Origin: Propionispora vibrioides
GTDB lineage: Bacteria > Bacillota > Negativicutes > Propionisporales > Propionisporaceae
DNA length: 64,000 nucleotides
NCBI RefSeq assembly: GCF_900110485.1
Contig: NZ_FODY01000015.1
Location: 1-64,000 of the forward strand
Direction of reading: 5' to 3'
Positions 18,077 to 26,441 of this stretch are shown here, piece by piece. The stretch's first letter is position 1. Each line of letters opens with the position of its first letter. The notes under the pieces were generated by a model. That model did not search any database. It was given only the letters and a program-made list of their open reading frames with translations, and had not been told where the DNA came from. The position numbers were made by a program, and so were the translations under genes.

Positions 18077-18118
18077 TGTAATCGTTAGCAGCACCGTAAA
18101 GGGCCGCTAACGATTACA
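18077..18118. promoter_or_regulatory. 13-base inverted repeat with cre-like arms
   Basis: Arms at 18077-18089 and 18106-18118 are perfect complements. The left one extends to TGTAATCGTTAGCA, matching 13 of 14 positions of the CcpA cre consensus TGWAANCGNTNWCA. It sits between the hydroxyacid dehydrogenase stop and the SAF oxidoreductase start. It could be a carbon-catabolite operator, another repressor site, or an intercistronic hairpin; no T-run supports a terminator. Confidence 0.45.
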
Positions 18119-18128
18119 AGCTTTTTAT

Positions 18129-19130
18129 CTATTTTGAAAGATATTCGTTAATTATACGTTTCCCCAGGATACTGGGGGAATTTCCGAAATTGCCAACGGT
18201 TGACCCCGCAATATGGGGGGTTATCGTAACGTTTTCCAGTGTCAGGTATGGATGATCCTCAGGCAGCGGTTCTTTCTCAAAGACATCGACTGCCGCCCCG
18301 GCAATGAGTTTTTGCTGCAGGGCTTCAATTAAATCCTGCTCATTGATTAAGCCGGACCGGGCGCTATTAATAACCACGGCGTTCTTTTTCATTTTGCTAA
18401 AATGTTCTTTATTGAGCATATTCTTAGTCTCCGGCGTTAAACGGTAATGCATGGAAATAATATCGGCCTGTCTTACCAATTCATCCAGTGATACCTTGGT
18501 ATCCGGTGACGCACCTGTATAATAGTCGTCGAAAAAAATGATGGTTCCGCCAAATGGCCGGATTAAGCTGGCTACCCGCTGGCCAATAGCCCCATAGCCG
18601 ATTAAGCCTACGATGGATTCCTTAAGCTCCGGAGCAAGCACTCCATTGGGATACTGTTTTTCCCATTTTCCTTCTTTCAGCTTTTGGTTGGCACGGGCAA
18701 TATTTCTGATCTCGCTGAGGATGAGTCCTACGGTAAACTCGGAAACACTGGTATTGCTTCTTCCCGGTGTATTGAGTACGGTTATTCCTTTTTCCCGGGC
18801 ATAAGCACTATTCACATTCTCAATACCCGCCCTCAGCACACCAATACATTTCAATTTTTTTGCTTTATCGATAACTTGTTTTCCAACCGGAGCAAATTGA
18901 GTAATAATCAAATCGTATTCTTCAAGGCCGGCCAACAATTCTTCCGGCAACAAAACGGCTTCGCTGCCCTGCTTCTCCAGCCGGATATTATCCTGTTGCA
19001 AAGCTTCTAAATCCTTATGCTTCCACTGTCTAACCGTAATATCAATATTTTTTTGTGTTAGCTCTTGAAGGCCTTTTTCCATCATGGTTTCGTCAATAAA
19101 TAAATCAGCAATTGCCAAGCATTTCAGCAT
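18129..19130 (-). CDS. D-isomer-specific 2-hydroxyacid dehydrogenase family protein
   Basis: The 333-residue protein has the family's NAD-binding motif SIVGLIGYGAIGQRVASLIR and the catalytic triad in context: Arg in VINSARSGLI, Glu in DVFEKEPLPEDHP, and His in TPHIAGSTVG. It reduces a 2-keto acid or oxidises a D-2-hydroxy acid with NAD(H); the substrate is open. GAGGAG stands nine bases before ATG 19130. It is 26 bases downstream of the zinc alcohol dehydrogenase gene, so the two are probably one transcript serving the PTS substrate. Confidence 0.85.
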   Translation of the reverse strand: MLKCLAIADLFIDETMMEKGLQELTQKNIDITVRQWKHKDLEALQQDNIRLEKQGSEAVLLPEELLAGLEEYDLIITQFAPVGKQVIDKAKKLKCIGVLRAGIENVNSAYAREKGITVLNTPGRSNTSVSEFTVGLILSEIRNIARANQKLKEGKWEKQYPNGVLAPELKESIVGLIGYGAIGQRVASLIRPFGGTIIFFDDYYTGASPDTKVSLDELVRQADIISMHYRLTPETKNMLNKEHFSKMKKNAVVINSARSGLINEQDLIEALQQKLIAGAAVDVFEKEPLPEDHPYLTLENVTITPHIAGSTVGNFGNSPSILGKRIINEYLSK

Positions 19131-19156
19131 CGGGTTTTCTCCTCTCTATTTAACAG

Positions 19157-20215
19157 TCAGTCCGCGTTCAGTATAACCGAAACCCTGTAATTACCGGGAT
19201 TGGCCTTTTCAAATGCTTCCTGTATTCTAGCCAGAGGAATTTTCTCTTCCACAAGTTTAGAAACATCGACCCGCTTTTCATTTAACATGCGGGCCGCATT
19301 GTTGTAGTCGTCAAGATCCGAACCGAAGGTTCCAATCAACTCAATTTTTTTATAATGAATCATATTCGGATCAATTGTCATTTGCGGCGCAGGATAGCCT
19401 GCAGCAAACAGGGAAATTTTTGCATCCCGCTTTTTAATCATTTCCAGTGCCTGGTTATTAGCGGCGGTCGCGCCTACCGCCAAAATGACAATGTCGGCTC
19501 CCTGCCCGTTGGTAAACTCCATAACTCTTTGCACGGGATTTTCCGTTTTCGCATCGATGACTTCAAAGCCCATACTCTTTGAAATGTCTATTTTTTTATC
19601 CATCATCTCGGAAACAATGACCCGCCCTCCCATGGCTCTGGCGACCTCGGCATTTAGCAGGCCCATGGTCCCGGCACCGATAACCACCACAGTATCTTTT
19701 CCCGGACGAATACGAAGTTTTTTCATATTGTGCAAAACAGACCCCAAAGGTTCAACGAAAGCCGCTTCTTCCGGTGGCAGATCAGGACTCATTTTTACAA
19801 AGCTTTTGGCTTTACGGATAAAATAGTTAGCAAAACCAAACAAGCCGTAATACTCATCTGAATAATTCTTGCCGAACATTTCGATGTTTTGGCAATTGGT
19901 TATTTCTCCGGCTTTGCAGTTATCACATATACCGCAGTAATCGTACAGAATACTGACGCGATCGCCGGTCTCAAAAGCGTTTCCTACCTCCTGTCCTTTG
20001 GCAATGACAACTCCGGAGCATTCATGACCGCCGGCCATCGGATAACCCTGATGCTCTCTAAGGCCCTGCCATTGCTGGTAATCAGTCGTACAAATATTAC
20101 ATGCCTCTTGTTTTACCAATAACTCGTCGGCTTTCAGTTCCGGCAGTTCTCTTTCCCGGACTTCGGCGGCTCCTTTCTTCGTTAAACATCCAAATGTAAT
20201 TTTGTTTGGTATCAT
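19157..20215 (-). CDS. Zinc-dependent medium-chain alcohol/polyol dehydrogenase
   Basis: The 352-residue MDR protein has catalytic zinc ligands in CNICTTDYQQW and GGHECSGVV, and structural zinc cysteines in DYCGICDNCKAGEITNCQN. The Rossmann motif is VVVIGAGTMGLLNAEVARAM. It resembles sorbitol/threonine dehydrogenases. Next to a glucitol-family PTS it probably oxidises the phosphorylated or free polyol with NAD(P). GGGGGAG precedes ATG 20215. It leads the dehydrogenase group and is separated from the PTS genes by 365 bases with a hairpin. Confidence 0.85.
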   Translation of the reverse strand: MIPNKITFGCLTKKGAAEVRERELPELKADELLVKQEACNICTTDYQQWQGLREHQGYPMAGGHECSGVVIAKGQEVGNAFETGDRVSILYDYCGICDNCKAGEITNCQNIEMFGKNYSDEYYGLFGFANYFIRKAKSFVKMSPDLPPEEAAFVEPLGSVLHNMKKLRIRPGKDTVVVIGAGTMGLLNAEVARAMGGRVIVSEMMDKKIDISKSMGFEVIDAKTENPVQRVMEFTNGQGADIVILAVGATAANNQALEMIKKRDAKISLFAAGYPAPQMTIDPNMIHYKKIELIGTFGSDLDDYNNAARMLNEKRVDVSKLVEEKIPLARIQEAFEKANPGNYRVSVILNAD

Positions 20216-20580
20216 CGAATTCTCCCCCTCATATAAATTTGGCTACGGCGGCACATCCCGGCACAGAAACCACACGTCAGTCCGGTTCGTCTTAGGGATA
20301 GGCTTTAAAATTATCGCTGCCCCATGCAACCGGTGCCATTATAACTGCAGAATCAAACTAGTTCTCCAACCGGCAAGCAGCCTGCTTAATCTTATGGAAA
20401 CAGTAAAATATCGTACTGTCGCTGGAAAGAAAAGAAGAAGAAAATTCTTTTAAGTGTCTCATATGGTCACAGAAAAAGCGCTCTATAACCATATGAGACT
20501 GTTTGCCCTACTCTTTTTCCAGTTTTGTCAGCTTACTTATCCGTATCAATCCATATGGTGATCAGATAGCAAGAATATTT
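20216..20580. other. Intergenic region between PTS and dehydrogenase genes
   Basis: This 365-base gap holds a terminator-like hairpin at 20456-20499 and otherwise no gene I can support. In particular I find no recognisable EIIA (SrlB) coding sequence in any frame. Confidence 0.6.
20456..20499 (-). terminator. Terminator-like hairpin after the EIIB gene
   Basis: A perfect 12-base stem (20456-20467 with 20488-20499) is followed on the minus strand by a T-rich stretch. It probably ends or attenuates the PTS transcript before the dehydrogenase genes. Confidence 0.6.
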
Positions 20581-21600
20581 CTATAGTCCGAAGGAACACA
20601 GATAGGCAACGATTACGGCAATCGGACCGGTTATAACCCGGGAAAACAAGATCGCCGGGACACCGTTAGAGATTGTTTTGGGTTTAGCCTCGCCCAAAGT
20701 CATTCCCACCGGTGCAAAATCGCATCCAACCTGAGAGTTGATGGCGAATAGCGCAGGCAGGGCATAATGGGCCGGAATGGTCCCTTTTGCTATTTCAGAA
20801 CCAATCAGGATGCCGATAACCGCCGCAATGACTGCCCCAGGCGCAAGCAATGGCGATAAAAAAGGCAGGCTGGTAATCACACCGAGAATAACCAGGCCGA
20901 TCAAACTACCGGCCAGGGGCGATAACCCTGTGGCAATGATATTGCCTAAACCCGTGTAGTTGATGATACCAATTAAAGTAGCCACGAAAGCCATAAAGGG
21001 CAGGATATTGGTCATAACGGTATCAATCGTCTCCCGGCCGGCTTGATACATAATGTTAATAAACGAACCGGCTGCTCTTCCGATCTTATCGATAAAACCG
21101 ATAATCCCTGATTTTTTTTCCTCGGCGGAATAAGCTTGACTGGCTATTGCCGAAGCAGCAGCTTCTTTTCTATTGTCCGCTTCGTGGGACACTGTTTTTC
21201 TTTCGGCCAATTCGACGCTTGTAGCGGCATCTAATAATTCAATATCATCCACCGTTGTGCCGGAAATAAAAATATCTTCTGTCATGAATTTAGCCAAAGG
21301 GCCTGACGGTGCCTGAAGTTTTACATTGATTGTCGGAATCCGCAGCCGGGGATAAGTCCCGCATCTTGCCGTTCCACCGCAATCAATAACAGCACATAAG
21401 GTTTCTTCCTTTTCAACAGGATTCTTAAAAGCGTCTACGGCTGTCGTTCCGGTTAATTCTGCAATTTTTTGAGCAACCGGATGAATCCCGCCGCCGGTAA
21501 CGCAAATAACATATTTCTTCTGATCGTCGGGAGTAAGGATAAAAGGCCCTCCCCAGCCACCTTTTCCCTGGTATACTTTAACGCTTTGATATTTACTCAT
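20581..21600 (-). CDS. srlE: PTS glucitol/sorbitol-family EIIB component
   Basis: About 339 residues. The N-terminal EIIB domain holds the phospho-accepting Cys74 in VIDCGGTARCGTYP. A linker follows, then a membrane domain (DTVMTNILPFMAFVATLIGI; PALFAINSQVGCDFAPVGMT) typical of SrlE/GutE. It transfers phosphate from EIIA to the incoming polyol together with the EIIC protein encoded just upstream. GGGGGG is well spaced for ATG 21600 rather than ATG 21606. The EIIA partner (SrlB) is not in this window. Confidence 0.85.
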   Translation of the reverse strand: MSKYQSVKVYQGKGGWGGPFILTPDDQKKYVICVTGGGIHPVAQKIAELTGTTAVDAFKNPVEKEETLCAVIDCGGTARCGTYPRLRIPTINVKLQAPSGPLAKFMTEDIFISGTTVDDIELLDAATSVELAERKTVSHEADNRKEAAASAIASQAYSAEEKKSGIIGFIDKIGRAAGSFINIMYQAGRETIDTVMTNILPFMAFVATLIGIINYTGLGNIIATGLSPLAGSLIGLVILGVITSLPFLSPLLAPGAVIAAVIGILIGSEIAKGTIPAHYALPALFAINSQVGCDFAPVGMTLGEAKPKTISNGVPAILFSRVITGPIAVIVAYLCSFGL

Positions 21601-21630
21601 GATCATTGCCCCCCTTTATCAGTTTAGGTG

Positions 21631-22167
21631 TTACGCAGCTACCGTTTGTTTGGCCTCATTTCTTTTGGAGAGGAAATAGTTTATTTTTTCCGTAACAACG
21701 CCACGAATCAAAATGATGATAAATCCGGCCAAAAGATACCGTACAGCCAGTTCACTTTGATTTCCCACCTGGGCAAAGCCTTGGGCAACCCCCAGATAAA
21801 CAAATAATTCAGCCGAGTTTGCATGAGGGAATAGCCCTAAAATTGGATGGACCATGGAAACTGTTGAATCATAATACGATGCTTTATGTTCTTCCTTTAA
21901 AAATCTCCCGAAGGTATAACACATAGGGTTTGTGAGAAAAAATACGGCAAGAAAAGGGATCAAGGTGTAGCGCAAAACAAAAAATCTTGTGCACTTTTGC
22001 ATAAACCGGAAGACCCGTTCCTCATTGATTAGTTTGATGAGAGCATTTACCGTTAAAATCAATGAAATCAACAAGGGAACAATACCTGTTGCCAACCCGA
22101 CGAAGGTATTGGCACCTGCCTGAAACATTCCAATAAACCCGGCAGACAACATGACCAGAAAATCCAT
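21631..22167 (-). CDS. srlA: PTS glucitol/sorbitol-family EIIC component
   Basis: The 178-residue protein is highly hydrophobic. It contains FQAGANTFVGLATGIVPLLI and FLTNPMCYTFGRFLKEEHKA, which match the SrlA/GutA membrane component of the glucitol PTS. It forms the substrate channel with the EIIB protein. GAGGGGG precedes ATG 22167. It is the first gene of the PTS transcript, and the large palindrome at 22247-22279, shared with the divergent SorC-type regulator, is the likely control site. Confidence 0.85.
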   Translation of the reverse strand: MDFLVMLSAGFIGMFQAGANTFVGLATGIVPLLISLILTVNALIKLINEERVFRFMQKCTRFFVLRYTLIPFLAVFFLTNPMCYTFGRFLKEEHKASYYDSTVSMVHPILGLFPHANSAELFVYLGVAQGFAQVGNQSELAVRYLLAGFIIILIRGVVTEKINYFLSKRNEAKQTVAA

Positions 22168-22246
22168 TCTTTTTCCCCCTCACAATAGTTTTTTAGCATC
22201 CCGTTCGGTACAAATTAACCAAGTAAGAATTCAATCCGGCCGGATT

Positions 22247-22279
22247 GTTTAAATTGTTCTTATATCGAACAATTTAAAC
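22247..22279. promoter_or_regulatory. Palindromic operator between PTS operon and SorC-type regulator
   Basis: GTTTAAATTGTTC (22247-22259) and its exact complement (22267-22279) flank a 7-base spacer in the divergent promoter region. The size and symmetry suit a dimer or tetramer of the SorC-type protein. Confidence 0.75.
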
Positions 22280-22399
22280 CAAAAGAATAGCATGTTATAA
22301 TTTCAATGTCAATAACTTGAAATGAAAAAATTTTTAGAAAAATCAAATCTATGTTATGATAGCTTTAATAGCTAAATTTGGAATAAAGGAGTAAGAACA

Positions 22400-23341
22400 T
22401 TGCTAGAGGCTGAAGAAAAGGCAGAGCTTATTAAAATATTAAATATGCATTTTATCGAGGGGTTGACTCAATCTCAGATTGCCAAAGCTTTTCAGGTCTC
22501 AAACACCATCATTTCCCGTAAAATAAATAAAGCCCGGGATAATAACTTAATTGATTATTTTTTCAAGGATGAAACTTCATTCACCGTAAATTTGGAACGC
22601 TTACTGGAAAAACAATATAAACTAAACGAAGTGATCATTGTTCCAACGGTAGGCAAAGATTTCGATATGATTGAATATGAAATTTCCAAAGCCGCCGTTT
22701 ATTATCTCTTGAACAATATAAAAGCGATTCATTCAATCGGTTTAACCTGGGGAAAAGCGTTATGGCGCTTCACGAAAGAACTGCCTTTCCAAATGCACAG
22801 CCATTTGTCGATTGTGCCGCTTTGTGGCGGAATCGGCTCCTCCAGTCTCGAAATCCACTCCAATGCAGTGGTTTTTGAAATGGCCCAACACTTTTCCTGC
22901 GAATATTTGCAATTGTACGCTCCGGCAATCACCCGTAGTTTTGAGCTAAAACAACAATTGTCAAAGATGAGTGTTATTTCCACAATTTTGGACAAAGGTT
23001 CAAAAGTCGATTTAGCGGTTGTCGGCGTAGGTGACATGACTCCTTCCGGCACCTTACGCAAGTTAGGGTACCTAAAAGAAACGGAACTATTATATTTAAA
23101 AAAAGTGGGAGCCGTAGGTGATATAGGCTGCATGTATTATGATAAAGACGGAAATGAAATTGATTCCGATTTTAATAAAAAAGTGGTAGGCATCAGCCTG
23201 AATAAATTAAGGCAAATTCCCAATGTAGTGGGTATTGCTTATGGTATTCAAAAAAAGGAAGCCCTTTTAGGCGCACTACGGGGAAATTACATCAATACCT
23301 TGGTCATTGATAGCGATCTGGCCTTATTATTAAAAGAGTAA
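22400..23341 (+). CDS. SorC-family sugar-binding regulator (second of two)
   Basis: The 313-residue protein is built like the regulator at 15689: HTH region GLTQSQIAKAFQVSNTIISR, then effector domain SIGLTWGKALWRF, IVPLCGGIGSSSLE and DLAVVGVGDMTPSGTLRKLG. It initiates at TTG 22400 with AAGGAG seven bases upstream. It is divergent from srlA and most probably controls the PTS operon in response to the phosphorylated substrate. Two paralogues flanking one locus suggest either two effectors or one former duplication. Confidence 0.85.
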   Translation: MLEAEEKAELIKILNMHFIEGLTQSQIAKAFQVSNTIISRKINKARDNNLIDYFFKDETSFTVNLERLLEKQYKLNEVIIVPTVGKDFDMIEYEISKAAVYYLLNNIKAIHSIGLTWGKALWRFTKELPFQMHSHLSIVPLCGGIGSSSLEIHSNAVVFEMAQHFSCEYLQLYAPAITRSFELKQQLSKMSVISTILDKGSKVDLAVVGVGDMTPSGTLRKLGYLKETELLYLKKVGAVGDIGCMYYDKDGNEIDSDFNKKVVGISLNKLRQIPNVVGIAYGIQKKEALLGALRGNYINTLVIDSDLALLLKE

Positions 23342-23500
23342 CTTGAGCGACACTTCGGACAAAAAAGCTGCATTTGCTTGAAAGTTTGGTCCCATCCAAG
23401 AAATTTAGACAAAAAGCGATTGCAATACTTACTCTTGAAATTGCGACTTGAAAGTTTCTTTTTTATCTTTTTCTATCTATATTTTTGCCTACCGCTACAA

Positions 23501-23560
23501 AAGAAGAGGGATCGCAGACACTTTTTTCAAAAAGTCTCTTGCGATCCCTCTTCTTTTCTT
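23501..23560 (+). terminator. Terminator of the SorC-type regulator gene
   Basis: A 16-base perfect stem (23501-23516 with 23540-23555) with an additional inner stem is followed by a T-rich tract. It is unusually long for a terminator. Confidence 0.8.
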
Positions 23561-23580
23561 TTTATCGCTAATCCAATTTT

Positions 23581-23754
23581 CTATTTCACTCTGTGTGCAT
23601 CCCCGCCGGTCAGGTGCGTTTCGGTATATTTAGCAGGGAGTTCAACTTGTCCGGAACGCTTCAATTCTTGGTACAGAGTTTCCCGTTGCTCCTCCGTTAA
23701 CTTCAAGACATCGGGATTAACCTCTGTCCATTCTTCCATATGGCTCTTAGGCAT
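23581..23754 (-). CDS. Small hypothetical protein (57 residues)
   Basis: A short open frame on the minus strand starts ATG 23754 with AGGAGGT seven bases before it, one of the best ribosome sites in the window. It encodes MPKSHMEEWTEVNPDVLKLT, continues with EEQRETLYQELKRSGQ and ends GGDAHRVK. The product is acidic at the N-terminus, helical, and has no membrane span. I do not recognise the family. It is monocistronic and shares the hairpin region with the convergent regulator. Confidence 0.7.
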   Translation of the reverse strand: MPKSHMEEWTEVNPDVLKLTEEQRETLYQELKRSGQVELPAKYTETHLTGGDAHRVK

Positions 23755-24194
23755 ATCGCACCTCCTCTTTAAATACTACATTTATTATGCCCAAAAGGCA
23801 TATGAAAAATCTTCACAAAAATCAAATGTTTTATTACAAAAAAACGCCCTGTCAGTCTAAGCCAACAGGGCAACTAAACGATTCTCTTATTATCATAGCC
23901 ATCGCTTCCACCGTCAGGAAAGCACGGGGAATTGACCTTTCCCTTAAAAAACGCACTTACTGGCACGTTCAAGCATCACGAAAATTCTACAAAAACTGAC
24001 ACAATACCCCTTCAAGGACTGTATAGCGGCCGTGGGACTATCTATTGCTCCAAATAGCGGCATTTGCATATTTGCTGAAATAATGCAATTCCTGTATTAT
24101 ATGTTATTGTGATTATCAATCTCATTTGAAAAATGAAACTGAAATAGCTACCGATATTAACCAATTACAACATAGAACATCACTGTAATTATTT

Positions 24195-24240
24195 CAATTC
24201 CCAGGCGAGCAGCAATTTCTCGCCAGTTTTTGTTATCCTT
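24195..24240. repeat. Repeat fragment left of the repressor module
   Basis: This segment beside the XRE-type gene is similar to 42844-42890. Its right-hand partner is near 25172-25232, and in the second locus the two parts are adjacent. Confidence 0.5.
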
Positions 24241-24247
24241 GGGGCGG

Positions 24248-24658
24248 CTACGCATTAATTTTTTTTTCATCATACGCGGCGCAATGCTGCTTAAAAGCTT
24301 CTTTAAATTGGATTTTAGTCCAGCCACGCAAGTCCGGATCATTACTTTCCAGCAAATTCTTTAATACATCAATCATCATTTTTAAGTCGGGGTCGAAAAT
24401 AGCCTCGACTTTTTGTGTTGTCAGATCCTGTTCATTCCCAGCTAGTATCCAGTCAACCGAATAATCAAATTTTTGATTGATAGCTTTTAAAGCAAGTGCC
24501 CCAGGCAATGATTTTCCTGTTTCCCAAGTACCAACATTTCCCTGAGAAACACCAAGTTCTTTAGCAAAATCAGCCTGTGAAAGGCCCGCCTCTTTTCTTA
24601 TGGCTTTTAGTCTTTCTACAATTGCTTGTATCTCGCGGGATTCTTGCGACGCTTGCAC
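24248..24658 (-). CDS. XRE-family (phage-repressor-like) regulator
   Basis: The 136-residue protein has a Cro/CI-type helix-turn-helix near the N-terminus (LKAIRKEAGLSQADFAKELG, VSQGNVGTWETGKSLPG) and a helical C-terminal part (DLKMMIDVLKNLLESNDPDL) without a peptidase domain. It starts at GTG 24658 with AAGGTGAT upstream. Two inverted 14-base palindromes lie directly upstream, and a Ner-like gene is divergent. This is the layout of a small phage immunity switch. No other phage genes are close by. Confidence 0.85.
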   Translation of the reverse strand: MQASQESREIQAIVERLKAIRKEAGLSQADFAKELGVSQGNVGTWETGKSLPGALALKAINQKFDYSVDWILAGNEQDLTTQKVEAIFDPDLKMMIDVLKNLLESNDPDLRGWTKIQFKEAFKQHCAAYDEKKINA

Positions 24659-24679
24659 CGTATCATCACCTTAAAATTA

Positions 24680-24724
24680 ATCTAAAATTAGATCAATACC
24701 CTTGAGAATAATCTAATTTTAGAT
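24680..24724. promoter_or_regulatory. Twin operator of the XRE-type repressor
   Basis: ATCTAAAATTAGAT (24680-24693) and its exact reverse complement (24711-24724) have centres 31 bases apart. Both lie between the repressor start and the divergent Ner-like gene. The remaining sequence to 24971 shows no gene with a ribosome site. Confidence 0.75.
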
Positions 24725-24971
24725 TATAATAGTCTATAAAGAAAAACTTGTTAATTTACTGTATTCAAAAAATACCACGTTTAATGAACGCAGCAAAAAG
24801 GTAAGACGAAAGTCAATTTAGCTCCGACAGATGATCGCTACCATTGTAGCAACTGGCATTAAAAAGATTCTCTCCAAGAAGGATTCCCCAAGAAAACCAG
24901 CTCCATGCATAATAAGAAAATCGGTCTTTTAACTTAAATTTAAAGTAATGATTTAAGGAGGTATAACATTT

Positions 24972-25169
24972 ATGCAACCTAATGAAATCCGGGCTGAACT
25001 ACTCCTAAAAGGCATCCGCCCCGCTATGATTGCCAACCAACTGCAGGTTAGCCGCGCCGCAGTCAGCAATGTGATCAGCGGCAAATTCAAAAGCATACGG
25101 ATACAAAAAGAAATTGCCCAGCGCATCGACCGCACAGTTAAAGAAATCTGGCCGCAATGGACGATATGA
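24972..25169 (+). CDS. Ner/Nlp-like small DNA-binding protein
   Basis: The 65-residue protein has a single helix-turn-helix (MIANQLQVSRAAVSNVISGK) followed by an IAQRIDRTVKEIWPQW tail, the pattern of phage Mu Ner and related small regulators. AAGGAGGT is eight bases before ATG 24972. It is transcribed away from the XRE-type repressor gene, with the twin operator between. It probably acts as the opposing regulator, like Cro or Ner; its targets are unknown. Confidence 0.85.
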   Translation: MQPNEIRAELLLKGIRPAMIANQLQVSRAAVSNVISGKFKSIRIQKEIAQRIDRTVKEIWPQWTI

Positions 25170-25171
25170 AA

Positions 25172-25232
25172 GGCAACTACCTTATTTTATTTTTATTCTC
25201 TACTTAACAAATTAATCCTTCAAAAGCAACTT
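25172..25232. repeat. Repeat fragment right of the Ner-like gene
   Basis: About 60 bases (GCAACTAC... to ...CCTTCAAAAGCAA) are nearly identical to 42891-42953. The gap from here to 25452 holds no other feature I recognise. Confidence 0.65.
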
Positions 25233-25452
25233 TTTAAAAGGCTTTACAGTGTCGTACGAGTCCTGCCTGGAGATTATGCAATGGTAAAAGGAAGAGAAAG
25301 GCAAACGCTGTCATCCGATTTCGCCCGGCCTCTGTTTTTATCTACTATCCATTATGTAAGTCAAAAAACTAAACATCCCGGGTAGAAGGCACCCGCTCCC
25401 AGAACTATCAGAAACAATCGCCTTTCCTTAGTCAATGCAAAGGAGAGATAGT

Positions 25453-26331
25453 ATGGATAATAAGAAACAAAATAAAGAAAATATTCTGGGATATGTAACT
25501 CATAATGTATTCGATAAATCCGGAAGGCTGCTACTGACGGAAGGTACCCCTCTCACCCTAAAAGTTGTTCAAAAACTGGAAGAAAGAAAACTTAGCTTCC
25601 GGATCTCAGCAGTACCTCTGGGGCATAATCCCGCTAAGTCAAAGCCCGTTTCGCTGCAAGCCAAAACGACAAAACCGTTTAGAGTACCCCAAAGACTGGA
25701 TAAGAAGTTTGAAAGACTGAATGGAGAAAGTATCAGTCATGCAGCGAAGTATATGAACTGGATTCTACGTCAAATACATGAGGACGTATTTTTAAACAAT
25801 AATATAAAAATACTGGCTCAGGGCCATAAAGCCAATTATTCACACTCGATTAATGTGGCCTTAATCTCCGTTGCCATCGCGCGTAAACTAAAATACAATA
25901 AAATATCACTGCATGAGCTTGCTCTAGGTTCCCTCTATCATGATATCGGAAAAATATTATTGCCTAAATCGGTATTGGATGATATTGCCGGCGTGTGTGA
26001 CGGACAAACATTAATTTATCAGCAGCACACGGTACTGGGCAGCGATTTATTGGCTGCCAATAAGCTTCCGGAAGGTGTCTATTTAATCGCACGGCAGCAT
26101 CATGAAAAACATTCCGGAAATGGATATCCTAACGGCATTAAGGGAAATGACATTCATCTTAATGCAGCTATTGTAGCTGTTGCAGACACATTCGACCGAT
26201 TAACCTCGGCTATTTTCCACCGGAATGTTCTCTCGCCTGATGAAGCAATCAAACAAATCGTGCTTGCCCAAGGAATTGACTATCCGCCTCAGGTGATAGA
26301 CATGTTTGTCGAATTATTTAATACCGATTAA
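25453..26331 (+). CDS. HD-GYP domain phosphohydrolase
   Basis: This 292-residue protein has the HD motif (His163-Asp164 in YHDIGK), a second His pair (HHE, 216-218) and SGNGYPNG at 221-228, defining the HD-GYP class of c-di-GMP phosphodiesterases. The N-terminal 90 residues hold a short domain (ILGYVTHNVFDKSGRLLLTE) also seen in this class. No membrane segment is predicted, so it is cytoplasmic. AAGGAGAG precedes ATG 25453; an in-frame upstream ATG at 25435 lacks a site. It likely lowers c-di-GMP or a related dinucleotide. Confidence 0.9.
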   Translation: MDNKKQNKENILGYVTHNVFDKSGRLLLTEGTPLTLKVVQKLEERKLSFRISAVPLGHNPAKSKPVSLQAKTTKPFRVPQRLDKKFERLNGESISHAAKYMNWILRQIHEDVFLNNNIKILAQGHKANYSHSINVALISVAIARKLKYNKISLHELALGSLYHDIGKILLPKSVLDDIAGVCDGQTLIYQQHTVLGSDLLAANKLPEGVYLIARQHHEKHSGNGYPNGIKGNDIHLNAAIVAVADTFDRLTSAIFHRNVLSPDEAIKQIVLAQGIDYPPQVIDMFVELFNTD

Positions 26332-26441
26332 GATAATATTTTAATGATTGCAAAGAATAGTCTTTTTTTAATTGTTTTAGTTTACTTAACATATTGTCAA
26401 GCTATATACTTATATTAAAGTAATGCCTAGAACTGAGGACG

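Noticed and set aside
20224-20455. Possible degraded EIIA (SrlB) gene between the EIIB and dehydrogenase genes
   Set aside because: All minus-strand frames were read by eye; none shows SrlB-like sequence.
24831-24932. 33-codon plus-strand frame between the twin operator and the Ner-like gene
   Set aside because: No ribosome site upstream of its ATG; likely chance.
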